Shown: positions 34,850 to 44,622, counted from the first letter of the stretch. The stretch is DNA of 47,288 bases from Saprospiraceae bacterium (GCA_020628645.1 JAHDES010000047.1:1-47288); one strand, 5' to 3'. Made by a program: numbers and translations. The notes: generated from the letters alone by a model not told the origin.

Positions 34850-37293
34850 TATTCGCCAACACGTTTACCTTCTTCTTCTAATCCAGTTTTTCGTTTACGA
34901 GATTTTACATTTTGATTTCCAAAATTATAACTCACACTTAAATTGACCCGTCTAGAATCACTCAAACCTTTACCTTCCGATCGTAAGCCATTAAATTCAG
35001 AATAGCCTTCCCAGAAAGATTGATAAAATAAATCGGTCGCATTCAAACGAACATTCAAGCGATCTTGAAAGAACTTACGTTGTAAACCGACATTCAAACT
35101 CCAAAGCGATTCATACAAAAACACCCCTCCCCAAACACCTGGTCCTGAGAAATAACCTGATACTTCTGCTTTAAATTTATTGGGTAAATCAAATGTATTT
35201 TGTGTATAAATCGAATACGTAAACACTTGCACGTCTACAATAGCTCCATCGCCATAATCGGCTTGATTGTCCTGATGTGCTGCACTTACATTAAAATAAG
35301 CATTCCATTTTGGTCGAATCTGAAAGGGTAAACTAGCATTAAAACTAATAATTTGTTGTTCTGCTAGATTGTCCCATGTAATAAAACCAGCCCTAGGATC
35401 AAGATCATCAGGTGCAATGAGGCGCGTAATTTGGTCTAATGTTTTGCTATAACCCAATTTGAAATTGAAACGATAGGCGAGGGTATAGCCCAATTCTACA
35501 TTATTAACTATTTCTGGACGTAAAAAAGGATTTCCTTTTTCATAGGATAGCTCACTCAATTGATTATTAAATGGATTCAAGACATTATAATCTGGACGAT
35601 TAATACGACGACCATAATTGAATGCGAAGCTGTGATTCGGTTTTGGGGTATAAGTCAATCCAAAACTGGGAAACCAACTTAAATAATTCAGTTCTACAGG
35701 AGGTTCTTGTAAGTCGTCACTAAAGGCTTGTAAATTTCCCATAGCATCTGTTTGCTCAGCTCGTAAACCCGCGGATACATTCCATTTTTGATTGATCGAA
35801 CGTGCATAGCTAATATAACCTGCATAGACATTTTCATCATAATCAAACTGATTGGAACTAAAATTATTAAGCGTATCAACGCCATTTATTTGATCGTAAA
35901 ATAAGAAGGTGTTATCGGATCGGACACTACTCAATTTAGAACCCAAACCTAATTTCCCTCCAGCAAATTCTTGTTCAAAATCTATTTTTGCTGTATAAAT
36001 ATCAATTTCAGTAGGCGTATCCAACACATTGATTCGTTCCGTGAGAAGGGTTTCACCATTAGCGGTATAATAACGATTAGGTTGTAGACGGTCGCTATCT
36101 GAATTATAACTCCCCGCATCTAAATCAATATTGACACTTCTTTTTTGACCATCTTCAAACCGATAGTTTAAATTGAAGGTGGCTTGATCTCGTGTTCCTT
36201 CCGCACGATTTCTTGCAATCAGCAAACTATCTATTTGATTAGGAGTAGCAATCGAAGCAATATCAATACTATTATCGGTTCGATTTTCTGAGTTGGCGCC
36301 ACGTATACCTGCTAAAAATCCGATAGTATGTTTTTTACCTAGAAAAAAGTCCGTTCCAACACGAACATTATTATAATTATTCCCAAAGAAAATATCATTA
36401 AATTCGTCTAGCTGCAATCCATTTTGGAAATTAAGAAAACTCATCTCTGTAAAACCTTCCCATCTTCCAACGCCCGCACTTCCAAAAACATTCATTAGCT
36501 TATTCCGATAATTACCAGAAGCATTTAAATTATAGGATTGATGCCGCCCTTTTCCAAAAGAACCAGAAATAGAACCATTACCTCCCAAATTTTTATCTCG
36601 TTTTAAGCGAATATCAATAATTCCTGCATTTCCTTCTGCTTCATATTTTGCACCTGGATTGGTTATAATATCAATACGATCAATCTGTTCTGCGGGTAAA
36701 TTTTGTAAATACGCACTTAAATCTTGTCCAGATAGAGGCAGGCGTTTTCCATCTACATAAATCAATACCCCTGCGCGACCTAAAACACTAATATTATCAT
36801 TATTATCGACCGTTACACTAGGTGCTTTTTGCAAAAGGGAAATGGCATTTTCTCCTGTACTATTGATTGTTCCTTCGACATTAAACACCGTACGATCAGG
36901 TTTTACTTCCACTAAAGCGCGTGAAGCCGTCACTGTTACTTCTTCCATTTCTACGCTAGAAGAGGCAAAAGTCAATACGCCTAAATCGAGTTGTTGATCG
37001 GCAGTAAGTTGAATATCCGTTTTGGTAAGATCAGAAAATCCTACAATACTGGCCGTTAAGAAATAAGTTCCTGCTTTTATGGATCGTATTTTGAAAATAC
37101 CCGTTTCATCGGAAGTTTCCACTTTTACCAATGTGGTATCCGAAGCATTGTAAAGTGCAATATTGGCAAATTCAACTGCCGCACCACTCGGTTCTTGTAA
37201 TTGTCCTTGAATCACAGCCGACTGTGCAAACAAAAATTGAACAGCAAATGATAGTAAAAAAGTAAAGATTAATCGCATCTTAAGTGATTTCAT
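34849..37293 (-). CDS. TonB-dependent receptor, outer-membrane beta-barrel family (PF14905-like)
   Basis: An outer-membrane receptor with a regulatory beta-sandwich domain (VIQGQLQEPSGAAVEFANIAL), a plug (FNVEGTINSTGENAISLLQK, then VLIYVDGKRLPLSGQDLSAYL and GAKYEAEGNAGIIDI) and a C-terminal barrel ending in VSYNFG plus a short basic tail. The frame is open back to 37422, but the signal peptide MRLIFTFLLSFAVQFLFAQ fits a start at the ATG at 37293 (MKSLK) or 37278. I choose 37293, giving about 814 residues. No SusD or regulator is adjacent, so the cargo is unknown. A terminator follows. Confidence 0.88.
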   Translation of the reverse strand: MKSLKMRLIFTFLLSFAVQFLFAQSAVIQGQLQEPSGAAVEFANIALYNASDTTLVKVETSDETGIFKIRSIKAGTYFLTASIVGFSDLTKTDIQLTADQQLDLGVLTFASSSVEMEEVTVTASRALVEVKPDRTVFNVEGTINSTGENAISLLQKAPSVTVDNNDNISVLGRAGVLIYVDGKRLPLSGQDLSAYLQNLPAEQIDRIDIITNPGAKYEAEGNAGIIDIRLKRDKNLGGNGSISGSFGKGRHQSYNLNASGNYRNKLMNVFGSAGVGRWEGFTEMSFLNFQNGLQLDEFNDIFFGNNYNNVRVGTDFFLGKKHTIGFLAGIRGANSENRTDNSIDIASIATPNQIDSLLIARNRAEGTRDQATFNLNYRFEDGQKRSVNIDLDAGSYNSDSDRLQPNRYYTANGETLLTERINVLDTPTEIDIYTAKIDFEQEFAGGKLGLGSKLSSVRSDNTFLFYDQINGVDTLNNFSSNQFDYDENVYAGYISYARSINQKWNVSAGLRAEQTDAMGNLQAFSDDLQEPPVELNYLSWFPSFGLTYTPKPNHSFAFNYGRRINRPDYNVLNPFNNQLSELSYEKGNPFLRPEIVNNVELGYTLAYRFNFKLGYSKTLDQITRLIAPDDLDPRAGFITWDNLAEQQIISFNASLPFQIRPKWNAYFNVSAAHQDNQADYGDGAIVDVQVFTYSIYTQNTFDLPNKFKAEVSGYFSGPGVWGGVFLYESLWSLNVGLQRKFFQDRLNVRLNATDLFYQSFWEGYSEFNGLRSEGKGLSDSRRVNLSVSYNFGNQNVKSRKRKTGLEEEGKRVGE

Positions 37294-37622
37294 GATAAAA
37301 TTAAGGGGATTCATTCCTCTTTGTTGATATACGTAATTTTTGCGTGTTCGGACTTTTATAAGGAACGAATCGCAGCTTAATAGTTGCTTCTTGATGCTGA
37401 TAAATAAGTATGAAATCGACACTTTTTACTTCGGTATAGATAAGTATAGCGAATAATCGGATGAAGATAGCTTTCAAGTTCTATTCTATAGTTTTTGGGC
37501 TAATTTAAAATGATGACTTGGGCATATTTTAGGATATACAATCATTTTCCAATACAAATCACTTTTTAATCCTATTAATTTAATATTAAATATTTTTTCC
37601 ATCTACAAAATTATTTATATAT
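37294..37622. other. Divergent intergenic region upstream of the utilisation locus
   Basis: About 600 bases separate the minus-strand receptor from the PKD lipoprotein gene. The right half carries the operator and -7 element listed separately, followed by an unusually long untranslated leader of about 275 bases. In 37294-37622 I see only AT-rich DNA, and no clear receptor promoter. Confidence 0.4.
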
Positions 37623-37649
37623 TTGGTCAACCAATTTTTGGTTATCCAA
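37618..37649 (+). promoter_or_regulatory. PUL operator 1: tandem TTGG-N4-CCAA dyads overlapping a -7 element
   Basis: TATATTTG at 37618-37625 fits the -7 consensus. TTGGTCAACCAA at 37623-37634 overlaps its last bases, and a second dyad, TTGGTTATCCAA, follows at 37638-37649. A dyad of TTGGT/ACCAA arms is the form bound by FadR-type GntR regulators, the class that represses alginate loci in marine Bacteroidota. Overlap with the promoter implies repression. The same sequence recurs before the PL7 gene. Confidence 0.75.
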
Positions 37650-37908
37650 TTTTGACAAGTAATATTTATTAGTAAACCCTATTTAAAATAGTAGTAAAGT
37701 TTCTAATAGTGGTATCCTAATTACTTCAATAAAAAAGGAAGTAAAACGAAAGTATGCGGTGCTAAATGTAAAAATTTGTAATGCAAAAAAGTACTGCTCC
37801 AACAGATGAGAAATTCTAATTTGAGGCGGCAGGTATACTCAATGAAACAACTTACGTATGTATAATGCTATATAAAAGTCATTTTTTTTAAATCATTTAA
37901 TACAAATC

Positions 37909-38970
37909 ATGAAAAACCTATTAACTAAAGTAAATAAGAATATCATCCTAATGATGTCCTTATGTCTTTCATTTGCTATGATTACCTCTTGTGGTAATGA
38001 TGACGACACTACTGTAGATCCAATGGATCCCGATCCTTCAATGGTAGTTGCCAGCTTTGCAGCGCAGGTAGATGCCGATAATTCTTTGACTTATAATTTC
38101 ACCAACAACTCTGTTGTTAATGGAATTACTGATAACTCTTTTACTTCTTCTTGGGACTTTGGCGGAGATGGTTCTTCTACGGATGAGAGCCCTTCTCATA
38201 CTTTTTCTGCTGAAGGTACTTATGATGTAACATTGACGGTAACTGCTTCTGACGGAGAAGTAGGTACAGCAACAGAGACGATAGAAGTAACAGCACCTAA
38301 AAATAGATATGCTGTAATTACAGACTCTAAAGACGATGATACTGGTGAGCTTAGATTGGCTGTAGATTCTATTCAAAATGGTAGAATAACTTTTATGTAC
38401 AGAGTAGCTGAAGGGCCAGTAGATATGGATATTAAAGACGGTTTTATTAACGTTGCTGGTTCTTCCACAACGGGTGATTTCTCAATCGTTGAAGTAAGAC
38501 TTAAGGATAACGCACCTCACGAGTTCCGCGAAGGAGCTTCTGATGAAACAATCGCTGCTGCAAATTTCCCTGAAGGAATGCCTAACGTATGGACTACTGT
38601 TGAGATTAGTTGGTCAGCGGACTTTATGAGTACGCCTACATATTCTGTGACTATAGGTGGTCAAACGGTAATCACAGATGCTGTAAGCACTACAAATGGC
38701 GGTGAGGGAGATGAGCCTGGTCATTTAGAAGCTACTAATGATGGTGCTGCTAATTTCCAGTGGAAGTATAATTCAAACTCTGCCGTAAATGATGGTGTTT
38801 ATCATGTAGATGATATCGTTCTATATTCTTCGGATTCAGGATCAGAAGTAGTTGTTTTCGAGGATAACTTCCAAGGAAGAGTAGCTGGTGAGGATTTGAA
38901 CCCTGAGATTAACCTTGATTCTCCTTATCATGAAAATAGTACAGATGCTACAGTCGGTGAAGATCAATAA
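37909..38970 (+). CDS. PKD-domain surface lipoprotein of the utilisation locus
   Basis: A 353-residue lipoprotein: the lipobox SFAMITSCGNDDD puts Cys at 28, followed by acidic residues typical of surface export in this phylum. A PKD domain covers about 45-128 (SWDFGGDGSSTDESPSHTFSAEGTYDVTLTVTA). The C-terminal 200 residues form a beta-rich, probably jelly-roll, carbohydrate-binding-like module with VYHVDDIVLY. It is the first gene after operator 1 and is closed by its own terminator at 39024, so it may be made in excess over the downstream enzymes. Probable role: glycan capture at the cell surface, like SusE/SusF. Ligand inferred from context as alginate. Confidence 0.82.
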   Translation: MKNLLTKVNKNIILMMSLCLSFAMITSCGNDDDTTVDPMDPDPSMVVASFAAQVDADNSLTYNFTNNSVVNGITDNSFTSSWDFGGDGSSTDESPSHTFSAEGTYDVTLTVTASDGEVGTATETIEVTAPKNRYAVITDSKDDDTGELRLAVDSIQNGRITFMYRVAEGPVDMDIKDGFINVAGSSTTGDFSIVEVRLKDNAPHEFREGASDETIAAANFPEGMPNVWTTVEISWSADFMSTPTYSVTIGGQTVITDAVSTTNGGEGDEPGHLEATNDGAANFQWKYNSNSAVNDGVYHVDDIVLYSSDSGSEVVVFEDNFQGRVAGEDLNPEINLDSPYHENSTDATVGEDQ

Positions 38971-39023
38971 ATTTTTAATAGTTTATTGAGATTATAGAGA
39001 TGGAATATAAATTCCCATCTACG

Positions 39024-39060
39024 AAAAGAGGAGTGTCTATTCAGGTGTTCCTCTTTTTGT
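39024..39060 (+). terminator. Intrinsic terminator after the PKD lipoprotein gene
   Basis: AAAAGAGGA (39024-39032) and TCCTCTTTT (39049-39057) form a 9-bp stem with a 16-base loop, followed by TGTTTT. It would reduce read-through into the beta-helix gene. Confidence 0.75.
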
Positions 39061-39109
39061 TTTAGCAGTATCACTTGCCTTCTGCTTAAGTATGTTATCC
39101 CTTTAAATT

Positions 39110-41308
39110 ATGAATGTTTATCAATTATCTTTTCTAATTTTTTGCCTTTTGGGAGGATATTTAGCGTATGGTCAAAATTCTTCTCAATTGGTTTATCTAG
39201 ATCAAGGTAAATTGACTTATGTCCCTTTCTCAATGAATGGTCAATCTAATGCAGTCAATGCCATTCCTGATTTTTCGTATGCTGGCTACATGGGGGGAGG
39301 TGTTACACTTCCTACTGATATTGCTGTTAAGGCTACTGTTGTTCCAGAGGAAGGAGAAGATGCTCGAAGAATTCAGGAGGCGATAGATCTTGTCGAAGCA
39401 CTTGAACCAGATCAAAATGGCTTTCGTGGAGTAGTCTTAATTAAAGCAGGACATTATAGTTTAGAAAATCTTTTAGCAATTAGAGAATCGGGGGTAATCT
39501 TAAGAGGGGAAGGACAAGGATTAAACGGTACAGTACTTCATGCAAATCCTAGAGTAGATCATAATGTTATCAGCATTTTAGGAGCAGGAAGTATTATTAA
39601 AGATCCACAATCCGTACAGGCAATCACAAGTGATTATGTGCCAGTTGGATCGTATTCCTTTGTGGTGCAAGATGCATCAGATTATGAAGTGGGAGATAAA
39701 ATTGTAGTTACTAGAACACCCAATCAATTATGGATCAATGAATTAGGTATGGATCAAGAAACACTTTGTGCTGGAGACAGTGATTGTGTTGGCTGGGAAC
39801 CTGGAAGTTATGCTATTGATCATGAACGTGTGATTACTGCGATATCTGGCAATACGATTTCGATAAATATTCCCATCGTGGATGTGATGGAAGAATTGTA
39901 TGGAGGTGGTTCAATTTCTAAAATTCAATCATCAAAACGCATCAGTCAGTGCGGTGTTGAAAACATGAGAATCCAATCTTTTTACGACAGTAATGTGGAC
40001 GAAGCGCATGCTTGGACTGCAGTTAGATTAAAAGATTCCGAAAATTGTTGGGTAAAACAAGTGACAGGTCAATATCTTGCCTACAGCACGGTCAATATTG
40101 ACGATGCCAATTTCACCACTGTACAAGATTGCGCCTATACCGACCCAAAGTCTCAAGTTACTGGAGGTAGGCGATATTCTTTTGCTATCCAAGAAGGAAT
40201 AGGTAATCTATTCCAACGATGTTATGCAAAATATGGGCGACACGATTTCGTAACAGGATCTAGGGTCACAGGGCCAAATGTCTTTTTAGATGGACTTGCG
40301 GAAAGTGCACAATCAGATATTGGTCCTCATCATAGATGGGCTACAGGAATCCTCTTTGATAATATTCGGGGAGGTTCTACAAGAGTCTGGAATCGAGGTA
40401 ATTCGGGTACTGGACATGGATGGTCAGGCGCTCAAACCATGTTTTGGAATATAGCATCTTATGGAGGAGAATTTCGGGTAGATAGCCCACATGGCGCCAT
40501 GAATTGGGGCATTGGCTGTATCGGTTCAAATCAAACAGGGGAAGGATATTGGGAAAACTGGGGTGCTAATGTGCAACCGAGAAGTCTATATATTCAGCAG
40601 TTAAAAGACCGATTAGGCGGAAGTGCCGTAGATAATATTACTATCCCAGAACAGCAATCTGATGACATCTATAATTTATTAGCAATGTGGAGTGGACAAG
40701 GAAATTTTTCAGATGGAGGATTTATTGGAGCAATACCGAATGTGAGTTTTATAAATCCAATGAATACCATTGATGTGTCAACATGGGAGGGAGGTTCTAT
40801 TCAAGTGGACGCTACAGATAGTGATGGAACTATTCAAAGCGTGAAACTACTCATCAACGGAGAGCCAATTGCTACAGCCAATGAAGCACCCTACACATTT
40901 ACTGACCTAACGGCTACGATTCAAAATCTTTCTCATGAAATTCATTACCTACAGGCAATAGTTACAGATAATGATGGAAATACCAATTCTACTAGATTGG
41001 CTATTTTGGGAGGAGATCCTCCACCACCCATGGAAGAAGAGGAGGAGGAGGAGGAGGAGGAAGAAGAACGCTTGGAAATACGAGTTTTTCCCAATCCAAT
41101 ACCAAATGGGGAACTCACTATTGAGATGAAAGAAGAAGGAACTTATACCGTCAGAATGTTTGACTTGCACGGTCGTGAAGTTGATCATTTCACCTTTGAA
41201 GGAATTGATTTTCAATATAATTGTAAAGATATATCTGCTGGAATCTATATTCTAGAAATTCAAGATAAAGAAGAATTCATCTTGAAAGAGAAAATTATAA
41301 TACAATAG
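39110..41308 (+). CDS. T9SS-secreted right-handed beta-helix protein, putative polysaccharide lyase or hydrolase
   Basis: A 732-residue exported protein. A signal peptide covers residues 1-21 (ending AYG). The catalytic-type region (about 50-530) starts with DFSYAGYMGGG and then GVVLIKAGHYSLENLLAIRESGV, the pattern of right-handed beta-helix pectate-lyase-like enzymes. An Ig-like module (about 548-638) and a run of 12 glutamates (642-653) follow. The C-terminal sorting domain is at 657-732 (VFPNP, GIYILEI). No PL6 or other lyase family can be named with certainty, and catalytic residues are not assigned. Between the PKD and SusC genes of a probable alginate locus, it is a candidate for a secreted enzyme on the same glycan. 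Confidence 0.8.
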   Translation: MNVYQLSFLIFCLLGGYLAYGQNSSQLVYLDQGKLTYVPFSMNGQSNAVNAIPDFSYAGYMGGGVTLPTDIAVKATVVPEEGEDARRIQEAIDLVEALEPDQNGFRGVVLIKAGHYSLENLLAIRESGVILRGEGQGLNGTVLHANPRVDHNVISILGAGSIIKDPQSVQAITSDYVPVGSYSFVVQDASDYEVGDKIVVTRTPNQLWINELGMDQETLCAGDSDCVGWEPGSYAIDHERVITAISGNTISINIPIVDVMEELYGGGSISKIQSSKRISQCGVENMRIQSFYDSNVDEAHAWTAVRLKDSENCWVKQVTGQYLAYSTVNIDDANFTTVQDCAYTDPKSQVTGGRRYSFAIQEGIGNLFQRCYAKYGRHDFVTGSRVTGPNVFLDGLAESAQSDIGPHHRWATGILFDNIRGGSTRVWNRGNSGTGHGWSGAQTMFWNIASYGGEFRVDSPHGAMNWGIGCIGSNQTGEGYWENWGANVQPRSLYIQQLKDRLGGSAVDNITIPEQQSDDIYNLLAMWSGQGNFSDGGFIGAIPNVSFINPMNTIDVSTWEGGSIQVDATDSDGTIQSVKLLINGEPIATANEAPYTFTDLTATIQNLSHEIHYLQAIVTDNDGNTNSTRLAILGGDPPPPMEEEEEEEEEEEERLEIRVFPNPIPNGELTIEMKEEGTYTVRMFDLHGREVDHFTFEGIDFQYNCKDISAGIYILEIQDKEEFILKEKIIIQ
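41033..41068 (+). repeat. GAA/GAG microsatellite encoding polyglutamate linker
   Basis: Twelve consecutive Glu codons, with seven GAG in a row inside, lie between the Ig-like module and the T9SS sorting domain. Slippage by whole codons would only change linker length. Confidence 0.9.
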
Positions 41309-41316
41309 AACCATAT

Positions 41317-41482
41317 TAGACTTTATTCTGAAAGGTTTTTATGAGATAAAAAAGAAGAATTATTTTTCCAACCGAGAAATACCCACAGCCTAATACCCAT
41401 AGGTATTAAGGCGAGGACATGCCGAAGGGTGGGGAGATAAGACAAATTTTTAGCTATACAAAATTCTTTAGAATAAAGTCTA
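41317..41482. repeat. Long-hairpin dispersed element, copy B
   Basis: Outer arms 41317-41334 and 41466-41482 are complementary over 17 positions with a single bulged G. The core, 41389-41411, is a hairpin with stem CCTAATACC / GGTATTAAGG and loop CATA. Compared with copy A (23781-23954), the core loop and flanks are shared, and one stem pair has changed from G-C to C-G with pairing kept. The outer arms are unrelated in sequence. It occupies the 203-base gap between the beta-helix and SusC genes. Confidence 0.72.
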
Positions 41483-41511
41483 TTAAACAATCATTTTTTA
41501 AATTATTATAA

Positions 41512-44500
41512 ATGAATTATTTATTGAAAAATTTTACTAAGAATACCAAGAAGGTGATAGGACTCTTTGTTCTGTTCTTCTTCTTAGCTACCATGAGTAC
41601 AAATGCGCAACAGCTCATTAGCGGTACAATCACTGATAACAATAATGAAGCTTTAATTGGAGCTACCGTTACTGTTCAAGGAACTAGTGCTGGTACTGCT
41701 ACCGATATTGATGGTAATTTTAGCTTAGAAGCTGCCACTGATGCTGTGCTAGAGATTTCATATACAGGCTATAAAACGCAAAATATTCCTGTAAATGGAC
41801 AAAGCAACTTCAATATTGTCTTAATGGAAGATGCAGAAATATTAGACGAAGTTGTCGTAATCGGTTATGGTAGTGTACAAAAGAGTGATGTTACGGGTAG
41901 TGTATCTTCTGTAAAGTCGGAAGACCTACAAGCCTTCCCTTTATTAAATGCTGGTCAAGCACTACAAGGTCGTGCGGCTGGAGTAGTGGTACAAACACAG
42001 AACGGTGGTGAGCCTGGTGCAGATATTTATATTCGAGTTCGAGGTAGTTCATCACTAAATGCAAGTAGTGATCCGCTTGTGGTAGTGGATGGTTTCGTGG
42101 GAGCCGCCTTTCCGCAACAAAATGACATCGAATCTATAGAAATCTTGAAAGATGCTTCTGCTACCGCTATCTATGGATCAAGAGGGTCAGGAGGAGTTAT
42201 CTTGGTAACGACTAAAAAAGGAAAAACTGGAAAGGCGACCGTTGAGCTTAATTCTAGTTTTGCTTCTCAACAAACGACCAATAGATTGGATTTACTGGAT
42301 GCGAGCGGATTTGCTCAATATCAAAACATGATCCGTGGAAATGCAGGTGATCCTCCTTATGCACAAGGAACAGAAAACACAGACTGGCAGGACGAAATTT
42401 ATAGAATTGGGAATACGCAAAATCATCAATTGTCGGTTTCTGGAGGTAGCGATAATGTCAATTACTATATCTCTGGTACTTATTTTGACCAAAAAGGAAT
42501 CGTTGTGAATTCTGACTTTCAAAAACTTCAGTTTTTAGCAAATATAGATGCAACAGTTGGAGAACGACTAAAAATAGGAATGAACAGTATTGCTAGTCGA
42601 AGTGAGCAAAATGGTGTTTCAACGCAATCGACAGGACGTGATGCTATTGGCTCTGTAAACGGAGGAGGAGATGATGTGGTCGCTTTGGCGTTTAGGTTTT
42701 CACCCGATGTTGGATTGTTTAATGATGATGGGAATTTCTCTCAAAATACAGTTGGAGATGATATAGAAAATCCTTGGGCAGTAGCAACGCAAATAACGAA
42801 CGAAACCAAAACGGATAATTCAAGAACGAATTTGTATGCTGATTTTAAGATATTAGAGGGGCTTAATTTTAAAACTACCTTGGGTTATAGAACGCAAAAT
42901 AGTACAGAAGGCTATTTTAAACCACAAACATTTGTGCTTTCTGCGGGTGGAGCGTTTTTAGAATCTGTAAAACGAACAAGATTTCTTAATGAAAATTATC
43001 TAACCTATACCACATCCATTGGACAGGGTAACTTAACCGCAACTGCTGGTCATTCCTATCAAAAAAGTACGACAGAAGGTCTTGAAGCTGGTGCTCGTGA
43101 ATTATTAACAGATGCATTTTTATGGTATAATCTAGAAGCTGGACAGATTGACCAACGTACCGTTGATTCACGTTTCTCTGAATCGGAAATCGAGTCAATT
43201 TTTGGGCGTGTTAATTTTGATTGGGCAAACAAATACTTGTTTACGGCTACCGTTCGTAGAGATGGTGCATCCAACTTTGCAGCAAATAATAAATATGCCG
43301 TTTTTCCTTCCTTTGCAGTTGGATGGAAGATTTCAAATGAAAGATTTTTAGTCGATAACCCTACAATATCCAACCTTAAATTAAGAGCCAGTTATGGTTT
43401 GACAGGTAATCAAGCGATCGGTCCTTATGAATCACTTGCTATCTTTAATGTACAGCCACCATCAGAGGTCGATGGAGCTTTTGGTGTAGAGCTAGCTCGT
43501 GAAGCAAACCCAGATTTGAAATGGGAAACTTCCAAACAAACAAATATAGGAGTGGATGTTGGTTTATTTGAAAATAGAATTTCGTTTAGCGCAGATTATT
43601 ACAACATTGATACAGAAGATCTTATTGCTATAGATAGAGCTTCCAATTTTTACTTAGGTACAACTGATTTGGATGTATTAAGAAATGTGGGTTCTATTAA
43701 TAATCGTGGAATTGAACTTTCCTTAACTTCTAACAACATTAATAAAAATGATTTTAGATGGACTACTAATTTGAACTTTGCAAGAAACAGAAGTGAAGTA
43801 ATCGAATTGTCTGGGGGAACAGAAATTATAGGTAGTGGTGCTCCAGGCTATTTTTCTGGTGCAACGACTTATATTATACGCGAAGGAGAAGCGCTTGGTC
43901 AATTTTGGGGTTTAAATTATCAAGGTGTATATCAAGGTGGGGATATTCCTGCAGGTACGGCATTGCAAGCAGTGTCTTTTGATGCAAATGGAAGCCCAAT
44001 ACCTGGTGAGCCATTGTTCGCTGAAGTAGCTGATGAAGATGGGAATTTTGATGGTCTAATTGATGACAATGACCGACAAATTATAGGTGACCCAAATCCT
44101 GATTTCACATTTGGGATAGCTAATACTTTTTCCTACAAAAATTTTGATTTGAATATCTTTTTTCAAGGGGCAGTAGGGGGCGATATCTTCAATCTGACCG
44201 CTGTTCAATTGTATAATGGCGATAGTAATAGTGTAACGGATATACTAAATTCTTGGTCGCCAGACAACACCGATACAGATATACCTCGTGCAGCCATTCG
44301 AGGAAGAGAACGCTCCTCTCGTTTTGTAGAAGACGGAAGTTATTTAAGACTTAAAAATGTAGCTTTAGGCTATAGTTTACCTACTAAAATATCACAAAAT
44401 ATAGGATTTAGTTCAGCTAGACTCTCTGTAAGTGCTCAGAATATTCTAACGTTCACGAACTACACAGGATTGGATCCTGAGGTGAGTTATTTTGGTAGTG

Positions 44501-44601
44501 GTGGTGAAAGTAGAGGAGATGATAATGCTATTATAGGACATGATTTTGGTAATTACCCTAATCTAAGGTCTGTTACTATTGGTTTAAACTTAAAATTCTA
44601 A
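41512..44601 (+). CDS. SusC/RagA-family TonB-linked outer-membrane transporter
   Basis: A 1029-residue importer of oligosaccharides, working with the SusD lipoprotein as its lid. It has a signal peptide (ending STNAQQ), a carboxypeptidase-regulatory-like domain (GTITDNNNEALIGATVTVQG), the DEVVVIGYG segment before the plug, and a plug with GRAAGVVVQTQNGGEPG, IRVRGSSSLN and AIYGSRGSGGVILVTTKKG. A barrel with the typical LKNVALGY and LTFTNYTGLDPE strands near the C-terminus completes it. SusD follows by 21 bases. No -7 box is obvious upstream; the gap holds the long-hairpin element. Alginate oligosaccharide is the likely cargo, inferred from the PL7 gene. Confidence 0.96.
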   Translation: MNYLLKNFTKNTKKVIGLFVLFFFLATMSTNAQQLISGTITDNNNEALIGATVTVQGTSAGTATDIDGNFSLEAATDAVLEISYTGYKTQNIPVNGQSNFNIVLMEDAEILDEVVVIGYGSVQKSDVTGSVSSVKSEDLQAFPLLNAGQALQGRAAGVVVQTQNGGEPGADIYIRVRGSSSLNASSDPLVVVDGFVGAAFPQQNDIESIEILKDASATAIYGSRGSGGVILVTTKKGKTGKATVELNSSFASQQTTNRLDLLDASGFAQYQNMIRGNAGDPPYAQGTENTDWQDEIYRIGNTQNHQLSVSGGSDNVNYYISGTYFDQKGIVVNSDFQKLQFLANIDATVGERLKIGMNSIASRSEQNGVSTQSTGRDAIGSVNGGGDDVVALAFRFSPDVGLFNDDGNFSQNTVGDDIENPWAVATQITNETKTDNSRTNLYADFKILEGLNFKTTLGYRTQNSTEGYFKPQTFVLSAGGAFLESVKRTRFLNENYLTYTTSIGQGNLTATAGHSYQKSTTEGLEAGARELLTDAFLWYNLEAGQIDQRTVDSRFSESEIESIFGRVNFDWANKYLFTATVRRDGASNFAANNKYAVFPSFAVGWKISNERFLVDNPTISNLKLRASYGLTGNQAIGPYESLAIFNVQPPSEVDGAFGVELAREANPDLKWETSKQTNIGVDVGLFENRISFSADYYNIDTEDLIAIDRASNFYLGTTDLDVLRNVGSINNRGIELSLTSNNINKNDFRWTTNLNFARNRSEVIELSGGTEIIGSGAPGYFSGATTYIIREGEALGQFWGLNYQGVYQGGDIPAGTALQAVSFDANGSPIPGEPLFAEVADEDGNFDGLIDDNDRQIIGDPNPDFTFGIANTFSYKNFDLNIFFQGAVGGDIFNLTAVQLYNGDSNSVTDILNSWSPDNTDTDIPRAAIRGRERSSRFVEDGSYLRLKNVALGYSLPTKISQNIGFSSARLSVSAQNILTFTNYTGLDPEVSYFGSGGESRGDDNAIIGHDFGNYPNLRSVTIGLNLKF

Positions 44602-44622
44602 ATCACTAAAAAGATTATTAAA

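Noticed and set aside
37294-37422. Extended N-terminus of the PF14905-type receptor from 37422
   Set aside because: It would place about 43 polar and charged residues before a normal signal peptide.
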